Below, piece after piece: positions 51,109 through 61,542 of a stretch of 64,000 nt of DNA. Below the pieces are notes generated by a model, which did no database searches, was not told the origin of the DNA, and worked only from the letters and a program-made list of their open reading frames with translations. Both the position numbers and the translations under genes were made by a program. Location of the stretch: the NCBI RefSeq assembly GCF_000720135.1, contig NZ_JOIU01000020.1:1-64000 (forward strand), written 5' to 3'. Source of the stretch: Streptomyces sp. NRRL S-1022. Its GTDB lineage: Bacteria > Actinomycetota > Actinomycetes > Streptomycetales > Streptomycetaceae. The first letter of the stretch is position 1, and each line of letters begins with the position of its first letter.

Positions 51109-52032
51109 CTATCCGCGGACCGCCGTGTGCACGGTGTACGCCCCCAGCACGAAGACGTCCGGCCGTACGTGCACGCTCGCCGGGTCGGACGGGTCGAGGA
51201 GCCGGCCGAGGGTGGCGCGGTCCTCGGCGTCCAGGGCGTCACCGATGCCGTCGCGCAGGCGGGACAGGTGTGCGGCGACGCAGGCGCGGGCCCGGTCGGG
51301 GGCGGGGGCGGGCAGATCGAGCAGGAACGTGCGGGTGCGGGTGTGCTTGAGGCCCGCGGCGGCCAGCAGCGCGGGCCAGTCCTCGGTCTCGGCGACCGAG
51401 CCCGGCAGGTCGGCGCGCATGCGGGCGAACCAGTCCTCCTCCAGCACGTCCAGCCGCGCCTGCAGTCCCGGGCGGCCGATACCGAGGTCGCGGGGCAGGA
51501 AGCGGGAGGGCAGACCGCCCTCGAGCAGGGCGAGGGTGCCGCCGGGGGCGAGCCGTTCGGCGAACGCGGCGAGCGCGGCCCGCTGGTCACCGAGGTGGTG
51601 CAGACTGCGACTGGCCCACAGCAGGTCCGCCGGGTAGTCCAACTCGGTGAGCACCTCGGGCAGTTCACCGGCGAGGGTGCCGAAGCGGTCGGCGACGCCC
51701 TGACGGGCGGCGCGGGCGCGGGCGCGGTCCAGCAGCGGAGCGGCGGCGTCCACCGCCACGACCCGGGCCCCGGGGAACGCCTCGGCGAACAGGCAGGAGA
51801 CCACACCGGGACCGCTGCCCGCGTCCACGATCAGGCCCGGCTCGGTCACCTCCTGACCGAGCCACGCCATCACCCGCTCGTAGACGGGGGTGATCAGCTC
51901 AGCCTGCGACTCCAGCAGGGGACCCAGTTCGCTCCAGTCGATGTCCGTACCGTGACCGTGACCGTGACCGTGGCCGTGCCGGTGCCCCTGCTGGTGCTCG
52001 GTGTCGTGGTGCTCGTGGTGGTCGTGCGCCAT
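51109..52032 (-). CDS. SAM-dependent methyltransferase with His-rich N-terminus
   Basis: A 307-residue class I methyltransferase. Motif I is LIVDAGSGPGVVSCLFAE, motif II VVAVDAAAPLLDRA and the acidic motif LLWASRSLHHLGD. The first 28 residues are extremely rich in histidine (HDHHEHH and HGHGHGHGHG), encoded by a ccgtga-type hexamer repeat at 51949-51972. The His tail could bind nickel, zinc or copper. The substrate is unknown, and the neighbours (chitosanase, GH6) give no hint. Confidence 0.8.
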   Translation of the reverse strand: MAHDHHEHHDTEHQQGHRHGHGHGHGHGTDIDWSELGPLLESQAELITPVYERVMAWLGQEVTEPGLIVDAGSGPGVVSCLFAEAFPGARVVAVDAAAPLLDRARARAARQGVADRFGTLAGELPEVLTELDYPADLLWASRSLHHLGDQRAALAAFAERLAPGGTLALLEGGLPSRFLPRDLGIGRPGLQARLDVLEEDWFARMRADLPGSVAETEDWPALLAAAGLKHTRTRTFLLDLPAPAPDRARACVAAHLSRLRDGIGDALDAEDRATLGRLLDPSDPASVHVRPDVFVLGAYTVHTAVRG

Positions 52033-52267
52033 GGTGGTCAGCCTCTCTTCCGGGTGCGGTCAGGGTGCGACGGCACACCGGACGGAGGCCAGCGGTGTTG
52101 CCGATGCGGCAAAAACAGGACGTGCCGCGGCAAGTTCCGGTGGAGCGGGCATCCACGTGCGGCGGCAGGCGACTCTCCTGCTCGCCGGGGGACGCGTGAT
52201 CCGCCGGGGCCCGACCGTGGAGGTCCGGCCCCGGCGGAGGTTCACCCGGCTACGGCAGCGACAGCGG

Positions 52268-53998
52268 CTACGGCAGCGGCGGGTAGGCGTTCTGCATCAG
52301 CTGCTGGAACTGGGCGGAGAACCAGTGCCCGGACAGCGGCGCGTTCGGCAGGGCGCCGGAGAGGCTGTTGTTGTTGCGGGCGTTGCCGGTGTACGTCGGG
52401 TCGCACATCCGGTCGAAGCCCTTGCCCTCGTCGTTCGCGATGGCGCTGCTGGAGCCGTCGGACTCGCCCGGGGGCTTCATCCACACGTAGGCGTCGATCC
52501 CGGCGGCCGGGCCGGCCTGGGGGCGTTCGCCGAGGCCGGCGCCGGCCTGGTTGCACCAGTTGCCGATGTGGATACGGCGGTCGTAGCGGCCGCCGTCGAC
52601 GTAGGTGTCGACGCTGGTCTTCGCGCCCGGGCCGGCCGGACGGGCGGTGCCGCCCCAGCCGTTGCGGGAGGTGTCGATCAGCATACCGATGGTCGAGTTG
52701 AAGCCGACCGACACCAGCTGGTTGCGGAAGGCCTGGGCGAAGGACAGCTCGTCGACGTAGCGGTTCCAGTCGACCCACTTCGACTGGCGGACCGAGGTGC
52801 CGTTGACGGTGTCGTTGACGGTGAAGTTGTTCTCCTTCAGGGCGCTGTAGTTCGCCGTGTTGGTGATGAAGCCCTGTACGTCGTCCACCGTCGCGCCCTC
52901 GCTGGTGGCCGCCTGCTTGAACAGGCTGGCCGCCGGGGCGAAGTTGTCGTCCCAGCCCAGCCAGCCGTGGTGGCCGGCGTCGAGGTAGTTGTAGACGTTG
53001 GGGATGGCGCCGAGCTTCGCGAGGGCGTAGCCGACGCCCTTCACGTAGTTGCCGTTGGCGAGCATGGTGTCGCAGTTGGGCGTGGCGGTGGCCCGGCTGC
53101 CGGTGTTGGTGACGAGGTTAGGCAGCGAGTCGATCTCGATCGTGTTGACGATCCGGAGGGAGGCGTACTTCGGGTCGGACAGGATCGCCGCGATGGGGTC
53201 GATGAACTGCGTCTTGTACTTGTCGATCTCGGTCGGGCCGAGTTCGCCGTTGGAGGCGAGGGCGGCGCAGTCGCGGCCGGGCAGGTCGTAGATGACGAGC
53301 TGGACGACCTCTTCGTTGCTGCCCTTCTGCTTGAGCGCCTCGTCGAGGTGGGCGCGCAAACCCATGGCGCCGCCCGCGCCGTTGATCGCGGCGATGCGGT
53401 CGAGCCAGACGCCGGTGGGCTGGTTGGAGATGCGGCTGCCGCCGGGTTCGGCGGCGGCCTTGGCCGACCACTCGGGGTTCACGTAGACCTTGGCGCCGGC
53501 ATAGGGGTTGTCGACGCGGCTGCCGGTGCCGCCGCCGTTGCCACCGCCTCCGCCCCCGCCTCCGCCTCCGCTGCCCCCGTCGTCGACGTTGCAGGTGACG
53601 CCGTCGAGGGTGAAGGTGGCGGGCACGGCGTTGGTACCGCTGTAGGTGCCGTTGAAGCCGAAGCTGACCGAAGCGCCGGTGGCCAGGCTGCCGTTGTAGC
53701 TCTCGTTGGCGGCGGTGACCGCGGTACCGCTCTGGCTGAGCTTCGCGTTCCAGCCGCTGGTGACCTTCTGGTTGCCGGCGTACGACCACTTCACCGACCA
53801 ACTCGACTTGGCCGCACTGTTGTTGGTGACGGTGACGGCGGCGGTGAAGCCGGTGTCCCACTGGTTCTGCACCTTGTAGTCGACGGTGCAGGGGACGGCG
53901 GCGGCCGTGGCGGACGCCGGCTGCGTGGTGAGCACCGCCCCAAAGGCCCCGGCGACCAGCGCCAGGGCGGCGAGCAGTGATGTTCTGGTACGGCTCAT
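52268..53998 (-). CDS. Secreted GH6 cellulase with N-terminal CBM2
   Basis: A 576-residue secreted cellulase. The signal peptide ends near ASATAAA; a CBM2 cellulose-binding domain (residues ~35-140, with Cys at both ends and NQWDTGFTAAVTVTN) is joined by a Gly-rich linker (~142-160) to a GH6 catalytic domain. GH6 landmarks are VYVNPEWSAK, YDLPGRDCAALASNGE, NTIEIDSLPN, NYLDAGHHGWLGW and WMKPPGESDG. It probably acts as a cellobiohydrolase (non-reducing end) or endoglucanase. It lies 31 bp after the GH5 gene and is co-transcribed with it, so it shares the CebR-box promoter. Confidence 0.93.
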   Translation of the reverse strand: MSRTRTSLLAALALVAGAFGAVLTTQPASATAAAVPCTVDYKVQNQWDTGFTAAVTVTNNSAAKSSWSVKWSYAGNQKVTSGWNAKLSQSGTAVTAANESYNGSLATGASVSFGFNGTYSGTNAVPATFTLDGVTCNVDDGGSGGGGGGGGGGNGGGTGSRVDNPYAGAKVYVNPEWSAKAAAEPGGSRISNQPTGVWLDRIAAINGAGGAMGLRAHLDEALKQKGSNEEVVQLVIYDLPGRDCAALASNGELGPTEIDKYKTQFIDPIAAILSDPKYASLRIVNTIEIDSLPNLVTNTGSRATATPNCDTMLANGNYVKGVGYALAKLGAIPNVYNYLDAGHHGWLGWDDNFAPAASLFKQAATSEGATVDDVQGFITNTANYSALKENNFTVNDTVNGTSVRQSKWVDWNRYVDELSFAQAFRNQLVSVGFNSTIGMLIDTSRNGWGGTARPAGPGAKTSVDTYVDGGRYDRRIHIGNWCNQAGAGLGERPQAGPAAGIDAYVWMKPPGESDGSSSAIANDEGKGFDRMCDPTYTGNARNNNSLSGALPNAPLSGHWFSAQFQQLMQNAYPPLP

Positions 53999-54029
53999 GA
54001 GTGCGGGTTCCTTCGGTGGTCCGTGGGAG

Positions 54030-55505
54030 CTACGGGTTGAGGGCGCGCAGGTGGTCGCGCAGACCGGCGCCGTACGCGGTGGGTGTGCCGTCGTAGGCGG
54101 AGATGAGGGAGGGGCCGGAGGAGCAGTCCCAGGTGTTCCAGGTCCAGCCGAGGTAGGACAGGCTGTGGTCGTCGAACCACTTCACGACCTGGTCGACGAA
54201 CCCGTGTGAGCAGGTGTTCTCGCCGATCTCGCCGGCGATCAGGGGCACCTGGGCGGCGACCGGGGCGAGGGTGGAGTTCCAGCAGCTCTCGCTGGAGCAG
54301 GTGTTGAAGTTGTAGACGTGGTAGGCGGCGGCGAGATTGCCGGCCGGGTCGGTGGGCTTGTATGCAGTCCACTGGCTGAGGTCGTTGGAGTACGCCAGCC
54401 CGCCGGCCATGATCACGTTCTTGGCGCCGGTGGACCGGATACTGTCGACGAGATCCTGCATACCGGCGACCTCGTACGGGATCCCGGGGCAGCTTCCCCC
54501 GTCCCGCCAGCACTTCCAGGCGTCCGTGGCACTGGAGGTCGCCCGGTCCGGGTAGGGCTCGTTGAACAGGTCGAACACCGCCGCCTGGTCGCCCTTGAAG
54601 GTACCGGCCACCGACGACCAGAACGACGGGCTGTACTGCATGTCGGGCATCGGCTTCTGGCAGGTGGCGTGCACGTCCGAGCAGCCGGCCGAGTTCCCGG
54701 TGTACTGGCCGTAGGACCAGTGCAGCTCCAGGATCGGGGTCATGCCGTGCGCCTCGACCCGGGACACCAGCTCCTTGACCGCGGCGATGTAGTTCGCGCC
54801 CCCGTACTCGGGCTTGATGCCGGCCAGGCCCAGCCAGCACTCCTCGTTGAGCGGGATGCGGACCGCGTTCGCCTTCCAGTCGGCGATAGCCTTGACGGCC
54901 GCGTCGTCGACGGGACCGTCCCAGATGCCGTAGCCCTGCACGCACATGAACTCGCCGCCGGAGCGGTTGACGCCGAGCAGGCGGCGGGTGCTGCCGCCGG
55001 GGTCCACGAGCCTGTTGCCGGAGACGTGCAGGGCGGGCGCGGTGCCGCCGGAGGGGGGTGGGGTCGTCGGCGGCGGTGTGGTCGGCTCGGAGTCGACGTT
55101 ACAGGTGGTGCCGTTGAGCTTGAACACGGCGGGCGCGGCGTTGCTCCCCGACCAGGAGGCGAGGAACCCGGCGCTGACACTCGCGCCGGCGCCGAGCGTG
55201 CCGTTCCAGCTCTCGTTGGCAGCGGTCACCGTGGTACCGGACTGGGACCACTTGGCGGTCCAGCCCTGGGTGACCTTCTGCCCGCCGGCGAAGTCGAAGG
55301 TGAGTTTCCAACTGCCGAGGGCTGCCTGATTGTTGGTGATCTTCACGGAGCCCTGGAAGCCGTTGTCCCACTGACTGGTGACGGCGTACTCCACCGTGCA
55401 GGCGGGCGTGGCTCCCTGGGCCGAGACCACCGGCACGACCACGCTCGTGACGAGCGCGACCGCACCGGCGGCGGCTAAAAGTACTGAACGCGGGGGGTGT
55501 CGCAT
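54030..55505 (-). CDS. Secreted GH5 endoglucanase with N-terminal CBM2
   Basis: A 491-residue secreted endo-beta-1,4-glucanase. A signal peptide is followed by a CBM2 (~35-137), a Thr-Pro linker (~141-152) and a GH5 domain with Glu316 (FDLFNEPYPD, acid/base) and Glu426 (LIAGEIGENT, nucleophile). Codon 10 is TTA (55476-55478), the bldA codon, inside the signal peptide, so expression probably requires developmental bldA activity. The ATG at 55505 (MRHPPRS) begins a classical signal peptide. It is divergent from the GH48 gene, with a perfect CebR-type palindrome in between. Confidence 0.93.
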   Translation of the reverse strand: MRHPPRSVLLAAAGAVALVTSVVVPVVSAQGATPACTVEYAVTSQWDNGFQGSVKITNNQAALGSWKLTFDFAGGQKVTQGWTAKWSQSGTTVTAANESWNGTLGAGASVSAGFLASWSGSNAAPAVFKLNGTTCNVDSEPTTPPPTTPPPSGGTAPALHVSGNRLVDPGGSTRRLLGVNRSGGEFMCVQGYGIWDGPVDDAAVKAIADWKANAVRIPLNEECWLGLAGIKPEYGGANYIAAVKELVSRVEAHGMTPILELHWSYGQYTGNSAGCSDVHATCQKPMPDMQYSPSFWSSVAGTFKGDQAAVFDLFNEPYPDRATSSATDAWKCWRDGGSCPGIPYEVAGMQDLVDSIRSTGAKNVIMAGGLAYSNDLSQWTAYKPTDPAGNLAAAYHVYNFNTCSSESCWNSTLAPVAAQVPLIAGEIGENTCSHGFVDQVVKWFDDHSLSYLGWTWNTWDCSSGPSLISAYDGTPTAYGAGLRDHLRALNP

Positions 55506-55697
55506 GAGCGACTCCTTGCAGCTTGGCGCGTCGTGACGGACGCGTCGACTGAACGGAATCGCTCCCACTGGTGCGAGGGACGGTAGCGCCAAGTGGTCGG
55601 AATGCCTAGGGGAGTTGCTCGACTTTCCCACAACCGAATCTGTCGAATCTTTTCGACTCTTCAATCATCTTGACCGCCCTTGGGCTCATCCCCACTA

Positions 55698-55711
55698 TGG
55701 GAGCGCTCCCA
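55698..55711. promoter_or_regulatory. CebR-type operator TGGGAGCGCTCCCA
   Basis: A perfect 14-bp palindrome identical to the CebR box known from Streptomyces cellulose/cellobiose genes. It lies in the divergent region between GH5 (start 55505) and GH48 (start 55769). A weaker half-matching site, GGAATCGCTCCCA, is at 55555-55567, closer to GH5. Confidence 0.9.
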
Positions 55712-55768
55712 CTGGTTCAAGCCTTGACTTCTCCCCTAGCCGTACGCCCGCAAGGAGGAACCAGCACG

Positions 55769-58684
55769 ATGGATCCCGGACGTAAGCGCAGAGCTGCGCG
55801 TCGACTGTGGACAGCGGTGGCGGCCGCGTTCGCCCTGCCCCTGTCGATGCTCGCCACTGGTCCGACTCCCGCTCAGGCGGCGGGCGTTCAGTGCAGTGTG
55901 GACTACAAGACGAACGACTGGGGTTCGGGTTTCACGGCCGACCTCACGATCACGAACCGTGGTACGGACGCGATCGACGGCTGGACGCTGTCGTACGGCT
56001 ACACGGGTAATCAGAAGCTGAGCAACGGCTGGAACGGGACCTGGTCGCAGTCCGGCCAGACGGTGACGGTGAGGAACGCGTCGTACAACGGGACGATCGC
56101 GGCCGGTGCGGCGATCTCCACGGGTGCGCAGTTCACCTACAGCGGTGCCAATACCGCTCCGGTGTCGTTCACGGTGAACGGTTCGGTGTGCGTGGGTGCG
56201 CATCAGCCGCCGGTGACGGTGCTGACCAGCCCGGGTGCGGGTGCGGTGTTCACGCAGGGGGCTGCGGTGCCGTTGGCGGCGACCGCGGCGGCGGCCGACA
56301 ACGCCAGTATCAGCAAGGTGGAGTTCTACGACGACACCACGCTGCTGGGTACGGACACGAGTGCGCCGTACACGCTGTCCGCTTCCGATCTGGCCGTGGG
56401 CGGTCATTCGCTGGTGGCGAAGGCGTACGACAGCCTGGGTGCCTCGGCCGCCTCCACCCCGGTGGGGATCACGGTCGCCTCCGGGCCCGCTCTGGTCGTC
56501 TCGCCCGGCCAGCTGGGCGTCCAGCAGGGCAAGTCGGGTTCGTTCTCGGTGAAACTGTCGGCGCAGCCGGCCGCGGATGTGACCGCGAGCGTGGCCCGTA
56601 CCGGCGGTAACACGGGTCTGTCGGTGACGGCGGGTTCGTCGTTGACGTTCACGCCGTCGAACTGGGACACCGCGCAGCAGGTGACCGTCACGGCCGACTC
56701 CTCCGGTACCGGCAGTGCGACCTTCACCGCGTCGGCCACCGGCTACACCAAGGCGAGTGTGACGGTGACGGAGTTGCCGGCGTCGAAGGCGTATGACGCC
56801 CGGTTCCTGGAGCTGTACGGGAAGATCACGAGTCCGGCGAACGGGTATTTCTCGCCGGAGGGGATTCCGTATCACTCGGTGGAGACGCTGATCGTGGAGG
56901 CTCCGGATCAGGGGCATGAGACGACGTCGGAGGCGTACAGCTATCTGCTGTGGCTGCAGGCGATGTACGGCAAGGTCACCGGTGACTGGTCGAAGTTCAA
57001 CGGTGCGTGGGGGCTCATGGAGAGGTACATGATTCCCTCGCATGCCGACCAGCCGACGAACTCCTTCTACAACGCCTCCAAGCCGGCGACGTACGCACCG
57101 GAACTGGACACTCCGAACGAGTATCCGGCGAAGCTGGACGGGTCGGTGTCGGTGGGGGCGGATCCGATCGCCGGTGAGCTGAAGAGTGCCTACGGTACGG
57201 ACGACGTCTACGGTATGCACTGGATCCAGGACGTCGACAACGTCTACGGCTACGGCGACACCCCGGGCGGCACGTGTGAGGGCGGCCCGGGCGCGAAGGG
57301 TCCGTCCTTCATCAACACCTTCCAGCGCGGTGCGCAGGAGTCGGTGTGGGAAACGGTGCCGCAGCCCACGTGTGATGCGTTCAAATACGGCGGGAAGAAC
57401 GGGTATCTGGATCTGTTCACCGGTGACTCCTCCTATGCCAGGCAGTGGAAGTACACCGATGCCCCGGACGCGGATGCGCGGGCGGTGCAGGCGGCGTACT
57501 GGGCGGATGTGTGGGCCAAGGCGCAGGGCAAGGGCGCCGATGTGTCCGCGACGGTCGCCAAGGCCGCGAAGATGGGCGACTACCTGCGGTATGCGATGTA
57601 CGACAAGTACTTCAAGAAGATCGGCGGCTGCACGAGTCCGTCGTGTGCGGCCGGGACCGGCAAGGATGCCTCGCACTACCTGCTGTCCTGGTACTACGCC
57701 TGGGGCGGTGCCACCGACACCGCGGCGGGCTGGGCGTGGCGGATCGGCTCCAGCCACGTCCACGGCGGCTACCAGAACCCCCTCGCCGCCTACGCGCTCA
57801 GCTCGGTCGCCGATCTGAAGCCCAAGTCGGCCACGGGTGCTGCGGACTGGGGCAAGTCGCTGCAGCGGCAGCTGGAGTTCTACCGGTGGCTGCAGTCCGC
57901 CGAAGGCGCCATCGCCGGCGGTGCCACCAACAGCTGGGCCGGACGCTACGCCGCGCCGCCGGCCGGTACCTCCACCTTCTACGGCATGGCCTACGACTGG
58001 CAGCCCGTCTACCACGACCCGCCCTCCAACCAGTGGTTCGGCTTCCAGGCCTGGTCCATGGAACGCGTCGCGGAGTACTACCAGCAGACCGGCGACACGC
58101 AGGCCAGGACCGTGCTGGACAAGTGGGTGAAGTGGGCCCTGTCCAAGACCACGATCAACCCCGACGGCACCTACCGCATCCCCTCCACCCTGCAGTGGTC
58201 CGGCCAGCCCGACACCTGGAACCCGTCCTCGCCCGGCGCCAACAGCGCACTGCACGTCACCGTCGCCGACTACACCGACGACGTCGGCGTCGCCGCCGCC
58301 TACGCCAAGACCCTGACCTACTACGCCGCCAAGTCCGGCGACACACAGGCCAAGACCACGGCGAAGGCCCTGCTGGACGGCATGTGGAACCACCACCAGG
58401 ACAGCCTCGGCATCGCCACACCCGAAACCCGCACCGACTACAGCCGCTTCAACGACACCGTCTACATCCCCGCCGGCTGGAGCGGCACCATGCCCGGCGG
58501 CGACACCATCAACCCCACCTCGACCTTCACCTCCCTGCGCTCCTTCTACAAGAACGACCCCAACTGGTCGAAGATCGAGACCTACCTCAAGGGCGGCGCC
58601 GCCCCGGTGTTCACCTACCACCGCTTCTGGGCACAAGCCGACATCGCCCTGGCCATGGGCTCGTACGCGGAACTCCTCGAATAA
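55769..58684 (+). CDS. Secreted GH48 exocellulase with CBM2 and Ig-like domain
   Basis: A 971-residue secreted reducing-end cellobiohydrolase. A signal peptide (ending AQA) is followed by CBM2 (~40-145), an Ig-like domain (~150-240), a second small beta domain (~245-335, [16 protein letters not shown]) and the GH48 catalytic domain (~345-971). This last has the [19 protein letters not shown] region with the catalytic Glu, [13 protein letters not shown] and [27 protein letters not shown] precedes the ATG. It is the key processive cellulase of the cluster, divergently transcribed from GH5-GH6 under a CebR box and followed by GH74. Confidence 0.93.
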   Translation: MDPGRKRRAARRLWTAVAAAFALPLSMLATGPTPAQAAGVQCSVDYKTNDWGSGFTADLTITNRGTDAIDGWTLSYGYTGNQKLSNGWNGTWSQSGQTVTVRNASYNGTIAAGAAISTGAQFTYSGANTAPVSFTVNGSVCVGAHQPPVTVLTSPGAGAVFTQGAAVPLAATAAAADNASISKVEFYDDTTLLGTDTSAPYTLSASDLAVGGHSLVAKAYDSLGASAASTPVGITVASGPALVVSPGQLGVQQGKSGSFSVKLSAQPAADVTASVARTGGNTGLSVTAGSSLTFTPSNWDTAQQVTVTADSSGTGSATFTASATGYTKASVTVTELPASKAYDARFLELYGKITSPANGYFSPEGIPYHSVETLIVEAPDQGHETTSEAYSYLLWLQAMYGKVTGDWSKFNGAWGLMERYMIPSHADQPTNSFYNASKPATYAPELDTPNEYPAKLDGSVSVGADPIAGELKSAYGTDDVYGMHWIQDVDNVYGYGDTPGGTCEGGPGAKGPSFINTFQRGAQESVWETVPQPTCDAFKYGGKNGYLDLFTGDSSYARQWKYTDAPDADARAVQAAYWADVWAKAQGKGADVSATVAKAAKMGDYLRYAMYDKYFKKIGGCTSPSCAAGTGKDASHYLLSWYYAWGGATDTAAGWAWRIGSSHVHGGYQNPLAAYALSSVADLKPKSATGAADWGKSLQRQLEFYRWLQSAEGAIAGGATNSWAGRYAAPPAGTSTFYGMAYDWQPVYHDPPSNQWFGFQAWSMERVAEYYQQTGDTQARTVLDKWVKWALSKTTINPDGTYRIPSTLQWSGQPDTWNPSSPGANSALHVTVADYTDDVGVAAAYAKTLTYYAAKSGDTQAKTTAKALLDGMWNHHQDSLGIATPETRTDYSRFNDTVYIPAGWSGTMPGGDTINPTSTFTSLRSFYKNDPNWSKIETYLKGGAAPVFTYHRFWAQADIALAMGSYAELLE

Positions 58685-58739
58685 CCCCCGCCCACCACTG
58701 CGCGTACCCGGCCCCGCCACACCACGACGGGGCCCACCA

Positions 58740-58778
58740 GGCCGGGCGGCCCCCACGCACTCAGGGGACCGCCCGGCC
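58740..58778 (+). terminator. Hairpin after the GH48 gene
   Basis: GGCCGGGCGG pairs with CCGCCCGGCC, extended by CCCC/GGGG with one bulged base, around a 10-base loop, between GH48 and GH74. It suggests partial or full termination before GH74. Confidence 0.7.
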
Positions 58779-58825
58779 CACACACGCTCCTCCCCCGCAC
58801 CGCCCCCACGGAAGGGACCCCCACC

Positions 58826-61504
58826 GTGCGCAGAACCCGCATGCTCGCGGCCGTGTTCACCCTCGCCGCCGGCCTGCTCGCCGGCACCCCGCCCGCACTG
58901 GCCTCGCCCGCCCCGCACACGGCCCTGGCCGCGGACACCTACACCTGGAAGAATGCCCGGATCGACGGCGGTGGTTTCGTCCCCGGGATCGTCTTCAACC
59001 GCTCCGAGAAGAACCTGGTCTACGCCCGCACCGACATCGGCGGCGCCTACCGCTGGCAGGAGTCGACGAAGACCTGGACCCCGCTGCTGGACTCGGTGGG
59101 CTGGAACGAGTGGGGCCACACCGGCGTGGTCAGCCTGGCGTCCGACCCGGTCGCGCCGGACAAGGTGTACGCGGCCGTCGGGACGTACACCAACAGCTGG
59201 GATCCGACGAACGGCGCGGTGCTGCGCTCCGCCGACCGGGGCGCGAGCTGGCAGAAGGCTGACCTGCCGTTCAAGCTGGGCGGCAACATGCCGGGCCGGG
59301 GCATGGGCGAGCGGCTGGCGATCGACCCGAACAAGGACAGCGTGCTGTACCTGGGCGCGCCCAGCGGCAAGGGGCTGTGGCGGTCGACGGACTCGGGGGC
59401 GACCTGGTCACAGGTGTCGAGCTTCCCGAATCCCGGCAACTACCAGCAGGATCCCAGCGACTCGACCGGCTACGCGAGCGACAACCAGGGCATCGTCTGG
59501 GTCACCTTCGACGAGTCGACGGGATCGTCCGGGAACGCGACGAAGACGATCTACGTGGGGGTCGCCGACAAGGACAACGCGGTGTACCGCTCGACGGACG
59601 CGGGAGCCACCTGGACGCGGCTGGCGGGCCAGCCGACGGGATACCTTCCGCACAAGGGTGTACTGGATACGAAGAACGGTTTTCTGTACATCGCATACAG
59701 CGACAAGGGCGGTCCGTACGACGGCGGCAAGGGCCGGCTGTGGCGGTACGCGACGGCGACCGGCACCTGGACGAACATCAGCCCCGTCGCGGAGGCCGAC
59801 ACCTCCTACGGCTTCAGCGGGTTGACGGTCGACCGTCTGCACCCGTCCACCGTCATGGCGACCGCATACAGTTCCTGGTGGCCGGACACCCAGATCTTCC
59901 GCTCCACCGACAGCGGCGCCACCTGGACGAAGGCCTGGGACTACACGTCGTATCCCGACCGCTCGAACCGGTACACGATCGACGTGTCCTCCTCCCCCTG
60001 GCTGACCTTCGGCGCGAACCCGTCCCCGCCCGAACAGACGCCGAAACTGGGGTGGATGACGGAGGCGCTGGAGATCGACCCGTTCGACTCCGCCCGCATG
60101 ATGTACGGCACGGGCGCCACGCTCTACGGCACCGAGAATCTGACCGAGTGGGACAGCGGCGGCCGGTTCTCGGTGAAGCCGATGGTGCGGGGCCTGGAGG
60201 AGACGGCGGTGAACGACCTCGCGGCACCGCCCTCCGGCGGCGCCCAGTTGTTCAGCGCGCTCGGTGACATCGGCGGTTTCCGGCACACGGACCTGACCAA
60301 GGTGCCGTCGATGATGTACACCTCCCCCGCCTTCACCACGACCACCAGTCTGGACTTCGCCGAGTCCGCCCCGGGCACGGTGGTCCGTGCCGGCGACCTG
60401 GACTCCGGTCCGCACATCGCGTTCTCGACGGACAACGGCGCCAACTGGTTCGCGGGCGCGGACCCGTCGGGTGTCTCGGGCGGCGGCACGGTGGCGGCGG
60501 CCGCGGACGGCAGCCGGTTCGTCTGGAGCCCGGCCGGCACGGGCGTGCAGCACACGACCGGTTTCGGTACGACCTGGTCGGCGTCGAGCGGTATCCCGGC
60601 CGGCGCGATCGTCGAGTCGGACCGTGTCGATCCGCAGACCTTCTACGGGTTCAAGTCCGGGAGGTTCTACGTGAGCAAGGACGGCGGCGCGACGTTCACC
60701 GCCTCCTCCGCCGCGGGCCTGCCCAGCGGTGACAGCGTGCGGTTCAAGGCACTGCCCGGCACGAAGGGCGACATCTGGCTGGCGGGCGGAGCCGCGGACG
60801 GCGCGTACGGTCTGTGGCATTCCACGGACGGCGGCGCGAGCTTCGCCGAACTGTCGAACGTCGAGCAGGCCGACACGATCGGTTTCGGCAAGGCCGCGGC
60901 CGGGGCGTCGTACCAGACGCTGTACACCAGCGCGAAGATCGGCGGGGTGCGCGGCATCTTCCGTTCCACGGACAAGGGCGCCACCTGGACCCGGATCAAC
61001 GACGACGCCCATCAGTGGGGCTGGACGGGTGCGGCGATCACGGGCGATCCCCGGTTGTACGGCCGGGTGTACGTCTCGACCAACGGCCGGGGCGTGATCT
61101 ACGGCGACACCTCCGACCCGGGCGGCGGCGGTGACGGCGGGGGCGGCGGAGGCGGTGACGGTGGTACGACCCCGCCCCCGTCCGGTGCCTGCACCGTGAC
61201 CTACAAGATCACCAATCAGTGGTCGGACGGTTTCCAGGCGGACGTCCAGCTGACCAACACCGGCTCGGCGGCCTGGAACGGCTGGTCCCTCGGCTGGGCC
61301 TTCCCGGACGGCCAGCAGATCACACAGTTGTGGAACGCCGGCTACACGCAGTCGGGGCCGGCGGTGACGGCGAAGAACGTGACCTGGAACGGCACCGTGG
61401 CGGCGGGCTCGTCGGTGGCCTTCGGGTTCACGGGGAGCTGGTCGGGCACGAACGGGAAACCGGCGTCGTTCAAGCTGGGCGACCAGACCTGTACGACCGG
61501 CTGA
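58826..61504 (+). CDS. Secreted GH74 xyloglucanase with C-terminal CBM2
   Basis: An 892-residue secreted endo-xyloglucanase. A signal peptide is followed by two seven-bladed propellers typical of GH74 (WKNARIDGGGFVPGIVFN, YARTDIGGAYRW, repeated RSTDSGATW Asp-boxes, HWIxx replaced by GWMTEALEIDPFDS), then a Gly/Asp linker (~775-795) and a CBM2 (~797-892). The catalytic aspartates are expected in YARTDIGGA and ALEIDPFDS. The start is GTG at 58826 with GGAAGGGA upstream. It strips xyloglucan from cellulose, complementing the GH48/GH6/GH5 enzymes. Confidence 0.92.
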   Translation: MRRTRMLAAVFTLAAGLLAGTPPALASPAPHTALAADTYTWKNARIDGGGFVPGIVFNRSEKNLVYARTDIGGAYRWQESTKTWTPLLDSVGWNEWGHTGVVSLASDPVAPDKVYAAVGTYTNSWDPTNGAVLRSADRGASWQKADLPFKLGGNMPGRGMGERLAIDPNKDSVLYLGAPSGKGLWRSTDSGATWSQVSSFPNPGNYQQDPSDSTGYASDNQGIVWVTFDESTGSSGNATKTIYVGVADKDNAVYRSTDAGATWTRLAGQPTGYLPHKGVLDTKNGFLYIAYSDKGGPYDGGKGRLWRYATATGTWTNISPVAEADTSYGFSGLTVDRLHPSTVMATAYSSWWPDTQIFRSTDSGATWTKAWDYTSYPDRSNRYTIDVSSSPWLTFGANPSPPEQTPKLGWMTEALEIDPFDSARMMYGTGATLYGTENLTEWDSGGRFSVKPMVRGLEETAVNDLAAPPSGGAQLFSALGDIGGFRHTDLTKVPSMMYTSPAFTTTTSLDFAESAPGTVVRAGDLDSGPHIAFSTDNGANWFAGADPSGVSGGGTVAAAADGSRFVWSPAGTGVQHTTGFGTTWSASSGIPAGAIVESDRVDPQTFYGFKSGRFYVSKDGGATFTASSAAGLPSGDSVRFKALPGTKGDIWLAGGAADGAYGLWHSTDGGASFAELSNVEQADTIGFGKAAAGASYQTLYTSAKIGGVRGIFRSTDKGATWTRINDDAHQWGWTGAAITGDPRLYGRVYVSTNGRGVIYGDTSDPGGGGDGGGGGGGDGGTTPPPSGACTVTYKITNQWSDGFQADVQLTNTGSAAWNGWSLGWAFPDGQQITQLWNAGYTQSGPAVTAKNVTWNGTVAAGSSVAFGFTGSWSGTNGKPASFKLGDQTCTTG

Positions 61505-61511
61505 CCCCGGC

Positions 61512-61542
61512 GGGGGCGCGCGCCGGCCGGGTGCGCGCCCCC
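61512..61542 (+). terminator. Terminator of the cellulase unit
   Basis: A 10-bp perfect stem (61512-61521 / 61533-61542) with an 11-base loop lies just after the GH74 stop. Confidence 0.7.

Noticed and set aside
55736..59119. A 1127-codon minus-strand open frame opposite GH48
   Set aside because: It is antisense to a canonical GH48 gene with signal peptide and ribosome-binding site, and low-complexity in composition.
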